64,000 bases of DNA from Legionella nagasakiensis (lineage in GTDB: Bacteria > Pseudomonadota > Gammaproteobacteria > Legionellales > Legionellaceae). Where the stretch lies: contig NZ_CAAAID010000007.1 in assembly GCF_900639915.1 (NCBI RefSeq), positions 62,001-126,000 on the forward strand, written 5' to 3'. The stretch's first letter is position 1. Every line of letters begins with the position of its first letter. Below the pieces are notes generated by a model. It searched no databases. It was not told the origin of the DNA and was given only the letters and a program-made list of their open reading frames with translations. The translations under genes and the position numbers were made by a program. Shown piece after piece: positions 11,276 to 19,959 of this stretch.

Positions 11276-12544
11276 TTGTTCGAACGTCCACAAAGTGGGG
11301 AGCGGGCTATTTTAGTGCAACTGGCTCTTCCGGATATCGATATAGATACCGCAGTGGCAGAATTTGAGGAGTTGGCTGCTTCTGCCCAAGCCGAAGTGGT
11401 GGGCCATGTGCGCGGGGCTCGTGCAACGCCTGAACCTAAATATTATATCGGACAAGGGAAAGCAGAAGAGGTTCGACAGCAGATTCTGGCCCATGATGCA
11501 GAATTAGTTTTAATTAATCACGAGCTGTCTCCTTCGCAAGAACGAAACCTGGAGCGCTTGTTACAATGTCGAGTGGTTGATAGAACCGGATTGATTCTTG
11601 ATATTTTCGCGCAAAGAGCACGAACTTTTGAGGGTAAACTGCAAGTTGAGCTGGCCCAATTACAACATTTGTCTACCCGGTTGGTACGCGGTTGGACTCA
11701 TCTTGAACGGCAAAAAGGGGGGATTGGTCTTCGTGGTCCGGGTGAAACTCAGTTAGAAACCGACAGACGTTTGTTACGGGAGCGTATTAAGACGATTCAT
11801 AAGCGTTTAGAAAAAGTACGTCGCAGCCGCGATCAGGGGCGGCAAGCGAGGCGTCGGGCTGCTATGCCTACCGTGTCGTTGGTTGGTTATACCAATGCTG
11901 GTAAATCTACTTTATTTAATGCGCTCACGGGCGCAGACATTTATTCAGCCAATCAATTGTTTGCGACACTAGATCCAACCATGCGCAAACTGGATTTACC
12001 GGGTGCAGCATCCATTGTTCTCGCTGATACGGTAGGCTTTATCCGTGATTTACCTCACCAATTAGTGGATGCTTTTCGTGCGACCCTGGAAGAAGTAAAA
12101 GAAGCTGATTTACTCATCCATGTGATCGATGTTTCCGACGCCGGCTGGCGGGAGCATGTGATAGCGGTCGAACAGGTTTTAAAAGAAATCGGTGCGGAAA
12201 AAATTAAAAAAATTCAAGTATTTAATAAAATTGATCAGCAAAAGGAATGGCTGCCTAAGTTGGATTGTAGCGAAGAAAGCTGTAAGGTATGGCTGTCTGC
12301 AACGACGGGCGCCGGACTTGATTTACTACGAGAGGCTATTGCACAACAGTTGCATGGGACAATTCTTGAAGAAGAAATAGAGCTTACTGCAAATCAGGCG
12401 CGATTGCGCGCGCAATTATATGAGCTTGATGCGGTCGTGCATGAAGAGTCGATTGCAGAAGGTGGATGGCGGTTGCTGATTCGTATAACCCCTGCAGAAA
12501 AACAGCGGCTGCTCCGAGAAAGCCAGCATAATCACCTACCCTGA
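11276..12544 (+). CDS. hflX: Ribosome-rescue GTPase HflX
   Basis: GTPase that splits stalled or heat-damaged ribosomes. The protein has an N-terminal HflX domain, a glycine-rich linker (GGIGLRGPGETQLETDRR) and a G domain with G1 GYTNAGKST, G3 DTVGF and G4 NKID. I propose the TTG at 11276, preceded by GGAAAG at good spacing, because it gives the family's usual N-terminus (LFERPQSGERAILVQL, 422 residues). A GTG at 11216 would add 20 residues but has no ribosome binding site and overlaps hfq. The 3' end overlaps the convergent thioredoxin gene by nine bases. Confidence 0.95.
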   Translation: MFERPQSGERAILVQLALPDIDIDTAVAEFEELAASAQAEVVGHVRGARATPEPKYYIGQGKAEEVRQQILAHDAELVLINHELSPSQERNLERLLQCRVVDRTGLILDIFAQRARTFEGKLQVELAQLQHLSTRLVRGWTHLERQKGGIGLRGPGETQLETDRRLLRERIKTIHKRLEKVRRSRDQGRQARRRAAMPTVSLVGYTNAGKSTLFNALTGADIYSANQLFATLDPTMRKLDLPGAASIVLADTVGFIRDLPHQLVDAFRATLEEVKEADLLIHVIDVSDAGWREHVIAVEQVLKEIGAEKIKKIQVFNKIDQQKEWLPKLDCSEESCKVWLSATTGAGLDLLREAIAQQLHGTILEEEIELTANQARLRAQLYELDAVVHEESIAEGGWRLLIRITPAEKQRLLRESQHNHLP

Positions 12545-12994
12545 TGCCATTACTTTGCTTAAACTTCGAACGGTTTGGCTACCATATAATTTCTTGCTTA
12601 ATTCTCCTTGCGGATTAAAGACAAACGTGACTGGGACGCCGTTGATATCGCCGAGGTTTAATAGACTTGAAGGATCTCTTTTCAAATTTGGATAACGAAT
12701 ATCAAATTGCTTGACCAGCATTTTTTGTTGCTGTATTGGTAGTGCGTCGTAATTTACTCCAAATATCACCACATTCCCTGTTTTATTTTTTTCATAAAAA
12801 CGATTGAGTTCTGGGATTTCATCCACACACGGTTGGCACCAGCTGGCCCAGTAATTAATAAATACCCACTTGCCATTAAGAGAGGAAAATGGAATGTTTT
12901 GCCCATGAATATCCTGTAATACAACATCCGCTTTTGCGCTGCCTGCAAATAACAAACTAGAGAGCGCTGCAAAAAATAATTTCCGAAGAAGCAT
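12536..12994 (-). CDS. Periplasmic TlpA/ResA-like thioredoxin
   Basis: Thiol-disulfide oxidoreductase of 152 residues. A signal peptide spans residues 1-22 (cleavage near AKA-D). The thioredoxin fold carries the active site WCQPC (Cys53, Cys56) and the cis-proline loop GVPVTF. This class (TlpA, ResA, DsbE) reduces or isomerises disulfides in exported proteins, often for cytochrome c maturation. No cytochrome genes are near, so its partner is unknown. Confidence 0.88.
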   Translation of the reverse strand: MLLRKLFFAALSSLLFAGSAKADVVLQDIHGQNIPFSSLNGKWVFINYWASWCQPCVDEIPELNRFYEKNKTGNVVIFGVNYDALPIQQQKMLVKQFDIRYPNLKRDPSSLLNLGDINGVPVTFVFNPQGELSKKLYGSQTVRSLSKVMASG

Positions 12995-13133
12995 GGAGCT
13001 GTCTCGTTAGCCAATGAAAGAGTTTTATTCTAGCATGATTGTCTTAAATTAAGTCAATCTATATGGGTTTTCTTGTCGTTTAATTAATACACAATGCCTT
13101 TTTAAAAAATTGTCCGGTACCAAAGAAACTCTG

Positions 13134-13181
13134 ACATGTGAGTAGATCCACCGAGGTGACTCGGTGGATCTACTCACATGT
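13134..13181. other. Perfect 22-bp hairpin with GTGA loop
   Basis: Two perfectly complementary 22-base arms (13134-13155 and 13160-13181) enclose the loop GTGA. A T-rich stretch (TTTGTTGTT) follows on the + strand. It lies in the 276-base gap between two divergent genes, where no + strand transcript is expected to end. It could terminate an unannotated small RNA or be a mobile palindromic repeat. Confidence 0.8.
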
Positions 13182-13201
13182 TTTGTTGTTACAAAAAAAT
13201 A

Positions 13202-13234
13202 CTTAATATTTTCTTAATGTTCATTTGTTATGAT
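13202..13234 (+). promoter_or_regulatory. PmrA-type tandem element and -10 box
   Basis: CTTAATATT at 13202 and CTTAATGTT at 13213 form an 11-base-spaced tandem repeat. This matches the PmrA regulatory element described for L. pneumophila effector genes (tandem cTTAATatT separated by two bases). TATGAT at 13229-13234 is a good -10 box downstream, placing the element over the -35 region. Confidence 0.75.
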
Positions 13235-13270
13235 CACTGTACTCTTAAAATGCATTTTTAAAGAATAAGC

Positions 13271-14326
13271 ATGCCTAAAGATACAGAATCTACACCAGTA
13301 AACCCAAGTTCAACGACGACAACGAGTCGTCCAGTTGCGCGTTATTTTCCATTCCCTTCTATGGAGACATTATCTGCTTTTGGTTGGCAGGCGGCTAATT
13401 TTACGACTACTGTCGCAGCGACTAGTACAGCCATTGCTTTAGTACAAAACCCTTTAAACGGCATTATGGCTAATTTGATGCGACATGGAACGGTATTGGC
13501 TCCTCTTGGACCGGGCGCAGGAAGACTTGCTGCTATAAGAGGTTTATACGCAGCATTAGGCTCAAGCATGGTTGGTTCAAGTTTGCGTACAACCTATGTT
13601 ACCGGTGCTAAAAAAGCCACTGCTGAAGTCGGTGCTGAAGAAGTTAAACCGGAAGTTGGTTCTGGTAGCGTGGTCCAAAGAGTTGGACTTGTCGGCGCAA
13701 TTTCCTTTGGCGACCTCGCTGTAACGAAGGTGCCCGCGACAAGAGAGTTTTTGCACAAACTTCATGTCATTCCCCCTGATTTTAGAATGACTTTCTACAA
13801 TTTTAGGCAAATGGCGGCCACTGGATTTTTTGCGCGGTATTCTGGCGGGCTGGTTAGTTTTAGCGCGCTGTGTTTGGTCGAAGGGGTCTATGCACGCTAC
13901 ATGCCTTTCGGGAATGAGGCGACTCGCCATTTTGCGGCGGGAGCTGCCAGTGGTATGACTGCTGCGGTATTGAGTTATCCTTTTGCCTATTATGCAGATT
14001 CTCTATTATACCGTGCTAGTGCTGGTCCAGATGGTAGGTTACGTATACCAGGACTTCTTGATATAGGCAAAGAAGTAACGACTTATATTAGGGAGATTGG
14101 ATTTATCGAAGCAAGCAAGAAAGCCGGCAGAGACTTCTTAAAGCAAGCTCCAGTAAGAATGGCTCGTACCAGTTTGACGTTTGCGATTGTTGCTGGTGTT
14201 TCTGCCGCATTAGGTTCTGAACCACTGGCTCGGGTTGGTTTTTTTGCCCCACCAAGACCAACCCGTCCGGCTGAAATCGTAGAGCTTGAACAACAGCCAA
14301 CTACTAGAAGACCGCCAGATGCTTGA
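13271..14326 (+). CDS. Candidate Dot/Icm effector, mitochondrial-carrier-like
   Basis: Protein of 351 residues without a bacterial signal peptide. It begins with a Thr/Ser/Pro-rich polar stretch and has several moderately hydrophobic helices rich in Ala and Gly. Segments such as FAAGAASGMTAAVLSYPFAYYADSLL followed by a later EIGFIEASKKAGRDFLKQAPVRM resemble the repeat unit of eukaryotic mitochondrial carriers, but the PX[DE]XX[KR] signatures are degenerate. Legionella is known to inject one such carrier (LncP). The gene lies behind a PmrA-type element, which in Legionella marks many effector genes. L. pneumophila carries an effector locus just downstream of hfq-hflX (recalled, not checked). 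The function is unproven. Confidence 0.6.
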   Translation: MPKDTESTPVNPSSTTTTSRPVARYFPFPSMETLSAFGWQAANFTTTVAATSTAIALVQNPLNGIMANLMRHGTVLAPLGPGAGRLAAIRGLYAALGSSMVGSSLRTTYVTGAKKATAEVGAEEVKPEVGSGSVVQRVGLVGAISFGDLAVTKVPATREFLHKLHVIPPDFRMTFYNFRQMAATGFFARYSGGLVSFSALCLVEGVYARYMPFGNEATRHFAAGAASGMTAAVLSYPFAYYADSLLYRASAGPDGRLRIPGLLDIGKEVTTYIREIGFIEASKKAGRDFLKQAPVRMARTSLTFAIVAGVSAALGSEPLARVGFFAPPRPTRPAEIVELEQQPTTRRPPDA

Positions 14327-14331
14327 TTAGC

Positions 14332-14366
14332 TCTCACCTTACGCAGTATCATTACGTGAGGTGAGA
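14332..14366 (+). terminator. Hairpin after the carrier-like gene
   Basis: TCTCACCT pairs with AGGTGAGA, with further inner pairing, just after the stop codon, followed by AAAATTTTCC. It probably ends the transcript. The left arm contains CTCACCTTACGCA, identical to 13 bases of the terminal repeat of the insertion sequence at 30674. Confidence 0.5.
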
Positions 14367-14470
14367 AAATTTTCCTCCTATGTTCTGGTCATAAATTAAG
14401 CTTTTTACTTGCTAGATAAAAGTACCCTCTGTTAAACTCAACCAATGCTGAGATTTTAAAAGAGGGATGC

Positions 14471-14743
14471 ATGATGTTTGGTTTTTTTAGTGGTGTTGCA
14501 AGGACTGCTGCTATGGATACTGTTCGGACTCTCGCAGCTACAACAGTCGGTATGGCTACTTATAAGCTTTCTTCCTGTGTTCATCGGGTGATGGCCTCTG
14601 ATGAGGGCATTCAGGAAATGAGTGAGAGTGAAGCACTTAACCCCAAGACTGATTCATTTAAATTTTATTCTGGACCAAGCAAAATGAAGGATGCGGGAAA
14701 AGAAGAGACTATTCCTGCAATTACTCGAAGTTTTGATTTATAG
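14471..14743 (+). CDS. Small hypothetical protein
   Basis: Unrecognised protein of 90 residues. An N-terminal hydrophobic to amphipathic stretch (FGFFSGVARTAAMDTVRTLAATTVGMATYKL) could associate with a membrane. The rest is polar. An AGAGGG site lies before the start. It ends 12 bases before the TSUP transporter gene, so the two may be cotranscribed. Confidence 0.6.
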   Translation: MMFGFFSGVARTAAMDTVRTLAATTVGMATYKLSSCVHRVMASDEGIQEMSESEALNPKTDSFKFYSGPSKMKDAGKEETIPAITRSFDL

Positions 14744-14755
14744 ATTGAGTCTACA

Positions 14756-15679
14756 ATGGCTATTACCTGCATTATTCTTGCCATATTAATCCTCACCCTA
14801 TCTTGTGTTCTTGCCATGTTTCATCTGGTCAGGCGGCAGCCTGCCGTTGAATTATCTTTGTTTGGATATGTTAAGCTTGTCTTTAGTGGCATTGTGGCTT
14901 TTGTCGCAGATACTCTAGGGATTGGCAGCTTTGCAGTAAACGTTGCTTTGGCAAAGCTTTTAGGCACGTTTCGTGATGATGAGATGCCGGCAGTTAATAA
15001 TGGCGCGCAGGTTATTCCAGGAACAATAGAATCTCTTTTTTTTATGCAGCTATTCGATGTGGACTTGACGACCTTGCTTACCTTGGTCATTGGTGCTTGT
15101 GTCGGTGGTTTAATTGGTGGAACGGTGGTTAGCCGCTTAAGCAAGCAAGCGATTCGGCTCGCTATGATATGCTGCTTTATGCTGATAATCGGCTTGTTGC
15201 TGTGTCATCAGTTACAATTGTTGCCTGTTGGCGGAGATGTGGTTGAATTGCATTCGGGAAAATTAATTCTTGGTTTTTTTGCCATGATTGTTTGTGGTGC
15301 TTTGACGTCCGTTGGCATTGGACTCTTTGTCATGGTGCAAGGGGTTTTATTTTTAATGAATGTCTCGCCAGTGGTTGCTTTTCCTATTATGACGACGGCC
15401 GGTGCTTTGCAACAACCCTTAACCACCATGGTTTTTCTTAAACATGATAAAATTCCTTTGAAAAAGACTTTGATTTTAAGTTTATCCGGTTGTATCGGTG
15501 TGTTTATTACGCTTCCTGTTTTTACCCATTTAACGGTGAGTTGGCTGCATTCCTTATTATTGTTTATTTTGCTATACAACTTGTTTGCGGTTGGCCGCAC
15601 CTATCTACGCTCTCGTCCCGCCGGCAACCATTATCAACAATACAAACTGGGAAATGGGGTGAACATTCAGGCCCCATAA
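14756..15679 (+). CDS. TauE/SafE (TSUP) family transporter
   Basis: Membrane protein of 307 residues with about eight transmembrane helices. The repeated half motif (FVADTLGIGSFAVNVALAKL near residue 46, CGALTSVGIGLFVMVQGVLFL near 182) is typical of the TauE/SafE sulfite and sulfonate exporter family, whose members also include carriers of other organic anions. The substrate is not deducible. Confidence 0.85.
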   Translation: MAITCIILAILILTLSCVLAMFHLVRRQPAVELSLFGYVKLVFSGIVAFVADTLGIGSFAVNVALAKLLGTFRDDEMPAVNNGAQVIPGTIESLFFMQLFDVDLTTLLTLVIGACVGGLIGGTVVSRLSKQAIRLAMICCFMLIIGLLLCHQLQLLPVGGDVVELHSGKLILGFFAMIVCGALTSVGIGLFVMVQGVLFLMNVSPVVAFPIMTTAGALQQPLTTMVFLKHDKIPLKKTLILSLSGCIGVFITLPVFTHLTVSWLHSLLLFILLYNLFAVGRTYLRSRPAGNHYQQYKLGNGVNIQAP

Positions 15680-15715
15680 TTTTATGATTGTTTTACTTTG
15701 GGAAAGGAGTCCTAT

Positions 15716-16447
15716 ATGCCCAAAACTATTGTATCTCGTTATGTAAGTATTCTGCTTGTTACAACCTCTGTGTGGGCGGGTATGGAATCCTCCGGGCCGC
15801 AAGCCAATCTTTATGTTGGTGCAACCAACAGTCAAGTAAATCCTGGTAAGCTCTATCTGATTGAAGAAGTTGACTCATTACATCCTGCGGGGGATCGGCA
15901 TACCGATTTTACCTGGGGATTGGGACTTGGCTATCGCTTTGTATTGCCGCCTTCGACTCAATCGATATTGCATGATATTTCGGCAGGCCTTGATTTATTC
16001 TATTTTAAAACCACACAAAATGGTTCTGTGTGGCAGTATCAACATCCTGACTTTAATAATTATCGATATCAATTGCCTATTAAAAGCTTACGCTTTATGG
16101 TCAATAGCGAATGGACGGCACACCCCTTGGGCGCACGATTATTCCCCTTTGCGGTTGCTGGCTTTGGCTATGCTCGCAACACCGCTTCTTATCAAGACTA
16201 TCCTCTGGCGGATGTAGGTGGCACTGGTGTTCATCTTGATAGCCGGGTGCACTATCAATTTGCTTATAATTTGGGTGCTGGATTGAAATTGCTGCTGACA
16301 CAAAACATGGATATATCCTTCCGTTATTTGTACACAAAACTGGGTGATGCGGTGACTGCTTCAAGCGGGAATGTATCCGTTGAGGCGCCATTGAAAGTGC
16401 CTCTTTCAACGCAAGCTTGGCTGTTTGGCTTAAGTTACTTGTTTTAG
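15716..16447 (+). CDS. Outer-membrane beta-barrel protein
   Basis: Protein of 243 residues, started at the ATG behind AAAGGAG. An in-frame TTG 18 bases upstream is less likely. A signal peptide is visible (ILLVTTSVWA-G). Alternating aromatic/polar strands (WGLGLGYRF, YNLGAGLKLL, SFRYLYTKL) and the terminal phenylalanine (FGLSYLF) point to an OmpW/OmpA-barrel-like porin of about eight strands. The closest named family is uncertain. Confidence 0.75.
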   Translation: MPKTIVSRYVSILLVTTSVWAGMESSGPQANLYVGATNSQVNPGKLYLIEEVDSLHPAGDRHTDFTWGLGLGYRFVLPPSTQSILHDISAGLDLFYFKTTQNGSVWQYQHPDFNNYRYQLPIKSLRFMVNSEWTAHPLGARLFPFAVAGFGYARNTASYQDYPLADVGGTGVHLDSRVHYQFAYNLGAGLKLLLTQNMDISFRYLYTKLGDAVTASSGNVSVEAPLKVPLSTQAWLFGLSYLF

Positions 16448-16475
16448 CGCCTTAGACTGATAGGAATCATTAAGC

Positions 16476-18354
16476 ATGAAAAAATACATCCTTTATATTA
16501 TTTTTACTTTAATTGGCTTGAGTGTCGTTTTTCCTGTTACGGCAGCTTCAACTTTTTCCGTTGAAACGCCCGCTGTGATTCAAAATATGGTGCCTAATAG
16601 CTCACAAAATCTTGTCTATACCATTAAAACAACCGTACCTGCGCCCAACGCCGTTAATGTGCACTGCGAATTCACCAGTAATCATCCAGAACTCACCGCA
16701 TCCTTTAATAATAATGGCTGTGTGTCATCTGGGGGGGGTTGGGGTTCAAGCCGGTCAACCTGTCACCATTCAGCTTACGCTGACAACAACGGCAAAAGCC
16801 AAGGGAACAGTGACTGGGACGGTCACGTTTACCCAAACCAATGGCCGTGGCAAGACCACACCGCCCCAGGCCTTTAAAATTCCAATTACACTTCCTAAGT
16901 CCACTCAGAGGGTGATTACCTTTAAAAACTATTGTCCTTTCAACGTCTGGTTCGGTGCCTCTTCAGCCTCAGCGCCTGCTAAAAATAAAAATGCTATTGC
17001 ATGCACCAGTGATGCACAGTGTGCCGCCTATACGTTTTCATCGTGCGTTAAGGGCTTTTGTGGAGGAGGGGCTTGTAGAGCAGATGCAGATTGCGTGAAT
17101 ACCCATGCCGGGACGTGTGCTGTTCCTGCCGGCGGTTCAAGTGCCGCTTGTACATATTGTGATAATGACAATGACTGCATCACCGGTGCCCAATGTAATA
17201 CGACGAATCATCTTTGCTTTTGGACAATTCCGGCACCTAAAAATGCAGCTCAAAAACATTATCGTCTAAATCCTTATAAAAAAGATGGCAAGCCTGCCAG
17301 TAATCGTCTTGTTTTGCCAGATCATTCCAGCGTCAATGGGTATACTTTATTATGGAGCGGCGGATTTGGTGGCCGCACAGGCTGTAAGTTCGCCCAAAAC
17401 AAATTGACCTGCAAAACTGCCAACTGTAATACCAATGGCATTGGTAATGGCCACGGTGGATGCCAGCTGGGAGAGTCTTTTGAGGCGCCCTCCACGCTGG
17501 CGGAAGCAACCTTTGTCGGCCGTACCCCCGATACTTACGATATTACCATTATCAATGGCATAACCATTCCTGTTGCTATGTATCCCAGTGGTAACAGTAA
17601 AGGCACACCGCAAACGTATAATAATCCTTATCTTTGTGCTAAGGCGGGTAGTCCTACGAAGATAGCGACAAACGCGGGAACGGTTGGAGGGTGTGGCTGG
17701 AGTTTTTCGCCTTCTTCGGTGGCGTTTCGTTGGGTGGATACCGACAATAACACGCAATGTGCGCAGGATACGGATTGCCAGGCGATTAATTCTAAATTTC
17801 GCTGCGGGCTTACTCTAACCAGTATTGAGAATAATAGCGCACAAACCACTTGTGGTACGCCACTTGGGTATTGGAACCAAAATGAAGTATGTGCGAAAAA
17901 CGAACAATACAGTCAGGCAAATATTGTCGATTGTACAGAGGCTAACATTGGAGGGGCCGGTAACAGCATCATCAATCTTTTAAGATGCACGGGTGGTGCG
18001 GCTGTCAGTTGTTATAACGTCTCCACTGCCAATGATACCTGTTGCGGTTGCACCAATTGGCAAAAGCAAGGGGTTATTGTTCCAACGCAAGCCTCCATTG
18101 TAGAACAATGCCAATACCCAAATTCAAATTGGGGAGCCGGCTCATCCAAGCAGGCAAATCTTTCCGGCTCTGTGTTACCTGGGTTGGTTTGGTTGAAGCA
18201 AGGATGCCCTTCCGCGTATGTTTATCCTTACGATGACAAGGCTTCGACGTTTACTTGCCCGTCAAACAACGGTCAAAGTGCGGTGAATTACACAATAGAA
18301 TTTTGCCCAGGAGGAAAGACTGCCGGCCTGGCTGACGAGGAGGCTCTTAGTTAA
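16476..18354 (+). pseudogene. Secreted thaumatin-like protein, frame broken at a G8 tract
   Basis: The signal peptide (MKKYILYIIFTLIGLSVVFPVTAA) and first ~85 residues read in one frame up to a run of eight G at 16731-16738. The rest (about 540 residues to 18354) reads in the +1 frame. With seven G the two halves join smoothly (CVSSGGVGVQAGQPVTI) into one protein of about 625 residues. The second half has a thaumatin-like fold: FKNYCPFNVWFG, LLWSGGFGGRTGC, CQLGESFEAPSTLAEATF. It is interrupted by Cys-rich CxxDxxC-type inserts near 17000-17220 and 17750-17800. Thaumatin-like proteins bind or cleave glucans. This may be phase variation, a fixed mutation or a sequencing error. Confidence 0.85.
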
Positions 18355-18390
18355 GCGGGCATTCACAAGGTATAATTTTACCTTCTTTGC

Positions 18391-18437
18391 GTGACCGGCC
18401 CATAGGTAACGAAAGAGACCGGTCACATAGGTAACAG
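18391..18437. repeat. Short duplicated ACCGG-CATAGGTAAC motif
   Basis: GACCGG...CATAGGTAAC occurs twice in tandem (18393 and 18417), with GTGACCGG/CCGGTCAC also forming an inverted repeat. The pattern resembles the terminal sequence of IS481-type elements and may be an insertion scar. The surrounding gap 18355-18512 has no gene that I can support. Confidence 0.4.
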
Positions 18438-18512
18438 TTTATATTATATTTTATGGACTGTGCGAGATTTTTCATTAAAGATTCCGATGGGTAAAAAAGA
18501 GTTATTGTCAAA

Positions 18513-19413
18513 TCTGGTGTATGGCACATTAGGCGGCCATTCTGTCAGACTGCTCACTAGCTTGAACCCCATCTTTAAATTCAACATTGTTAACCACAAG
18601 TGTTAACAGTCGAAATCCCCTAATTTTAATCCATCGCTTCTCAGCAGATTGCATGAGCTTGTAAACCATAGCCAATGTTGTTTCTCTTGAGCCGCAGTTC
18701 TTGCTTTTCTTGGTTCTAAGTCGCACTGTAGCAAATGCGGACTCAATTGGGTTGGTTGTTCGAATATGAAGCCAGTGTTCGGCGGGGAAGTCATAAAATG
18801 CCAACAGCTCTTCTTTATCTTTTTTCAAACAGTCCATAGCTCTGGTATACTTTGCCCCGAATCTCTCAAGGGCGTTATCAAAAGCTTTATAAGCATCATC
18901 GCGCGTCTCAGCCATCCAGATATCTTGTAGTGCCGCTTTAACTTTTGGCTGCACAGATTTCGGCAGTTTATTCATTACATTTGCTGTCTTATGTACCCAA
19001 CAGCGTTGGTGGCAACAGTCTGGATAAACTTTGCTAATAGCCTTCCAAAAACCCATTGCTCCATCACCGACGGCTAGCTTTGGCGAATGAGTTAGGCCTC
19101 TTTGCTTTAAGTTGATGAGAAGCTCCTCCCAGCTATCAGAGGACTCTCGATAACCGTCCTCAACAGCGACCAGCTCTTTCTTACCATGTTCTGTTACGCC
19201 AATGATGACCAAGAGGCATAATCTGTCATCCATACGAACATTGCTGTAAATTCCATCAACCCAGAAATAAACGTAGCATTTTTGGCTTAGGTCTTGATGT
19301 TGCCACTGAGCATGTTCGTCAAGCCACTGGGCCTTTAATCTTGAAACCGTATTGGCTGAAAGTCCTTTGGCATTTTTGCCGAGTAACGAACAAAGGGCCT
19401 CTGAGTAATCACC
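18513..19413 (-). mobile_element. Truncated IS256-family element, left fragment
   Basis: The left end starts with TCTGGTGTATGGCA, matching the end of the other fragment at 33455 in inverted orientation. The element breaks off at 19411-19413 and joins a foreign IS end. Bases 19183-19413 appear identical to 32775-33005, so the two fragments come from two copies of one element. Confidence 0.85.
18529..19412 (-). pseudogene. IS256-family transposase, C-terminal part
   Basis: This encodes about the last 290 residues of a mutator-type (IS256 family) DDE transposase. Visible marks are VGDGAMGFWKAI, the segment CHQRCWVHKTANVMNKLP and the C-terminal glutamate region TTNPIESAFATVRLRT. The N-terminal third is missing because the element is cut at 19413. 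The missing part is present in the second fragment at 32757-33374. An internal ATG at 19233 would give 234 residues, but this is a remnant, not a working enzyme. Confidence 0.85.
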
Positions 19414-19443
19414 CGTTAATATGAATTAATGCGTAAGGTGAGT
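19411..19443. mobile_element. 33-bp solo end of the IS4-like element
   Basis: These 33 bases are the exact reverse complement of 30674-30706, the transposase-3' end of the element at 30674-31825, and finish with the terminal repeat TGCGTAAGGTGAGT. The rest of this copy is gone. It joins the IS256 fragment on its left and an IS5 transposase fragment on its right. Confidence 0.88.
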
Positions 19444-19959
19444 TAAGAACAGGTGCGCAATGGAGAGAGCTTCCATATTATTATGGCAAATGGCGTTCTG
19501 TACATAAACGCTATGAGTCGTGGTGTCGAAAAGGGATTTGGACATTTATTTTAGAAACATTCACAGTGGATTGTGATAAAGAATGGTTTATGATTGATGC
19601 AACCATTGTTCGTGCCCATCCTTGTGCAGCTGGATATGAGCGTAATCAGCACGAACGTGAGGCTTTAGGCCGAAGCAAAGGTGGTTTTACAACAAAAATA
19701 CACGCCATTGTTGATGCTCTGGGGCAGGCCCTTCGTTTCATACTGACATCGGGTAATCGAAACGATATTACCCAAGCCACTCGTCTCATCGAGGGGCTTG
19801 AGAACACACAAATCATCGCGGATAAAGCTTATGATGCGGATAGTTTGATTGACCAAATAGAATTGCAACACTGCATACCAGTTATACCACCTCGAACTCA
19901 TAGAAAAAATCCACGAAAATTCGATAAACATATATATAAGGAGCGGCATTTGATTGAGT

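Noticed and set aside
18347-18529. Minus-strand 60-residue frame between the thaumatin gene and the IS256 fragment
   Set aside because: It overlaps the end of the thaumatin gene and the IS end, has no binding site and no protein-like pattern.
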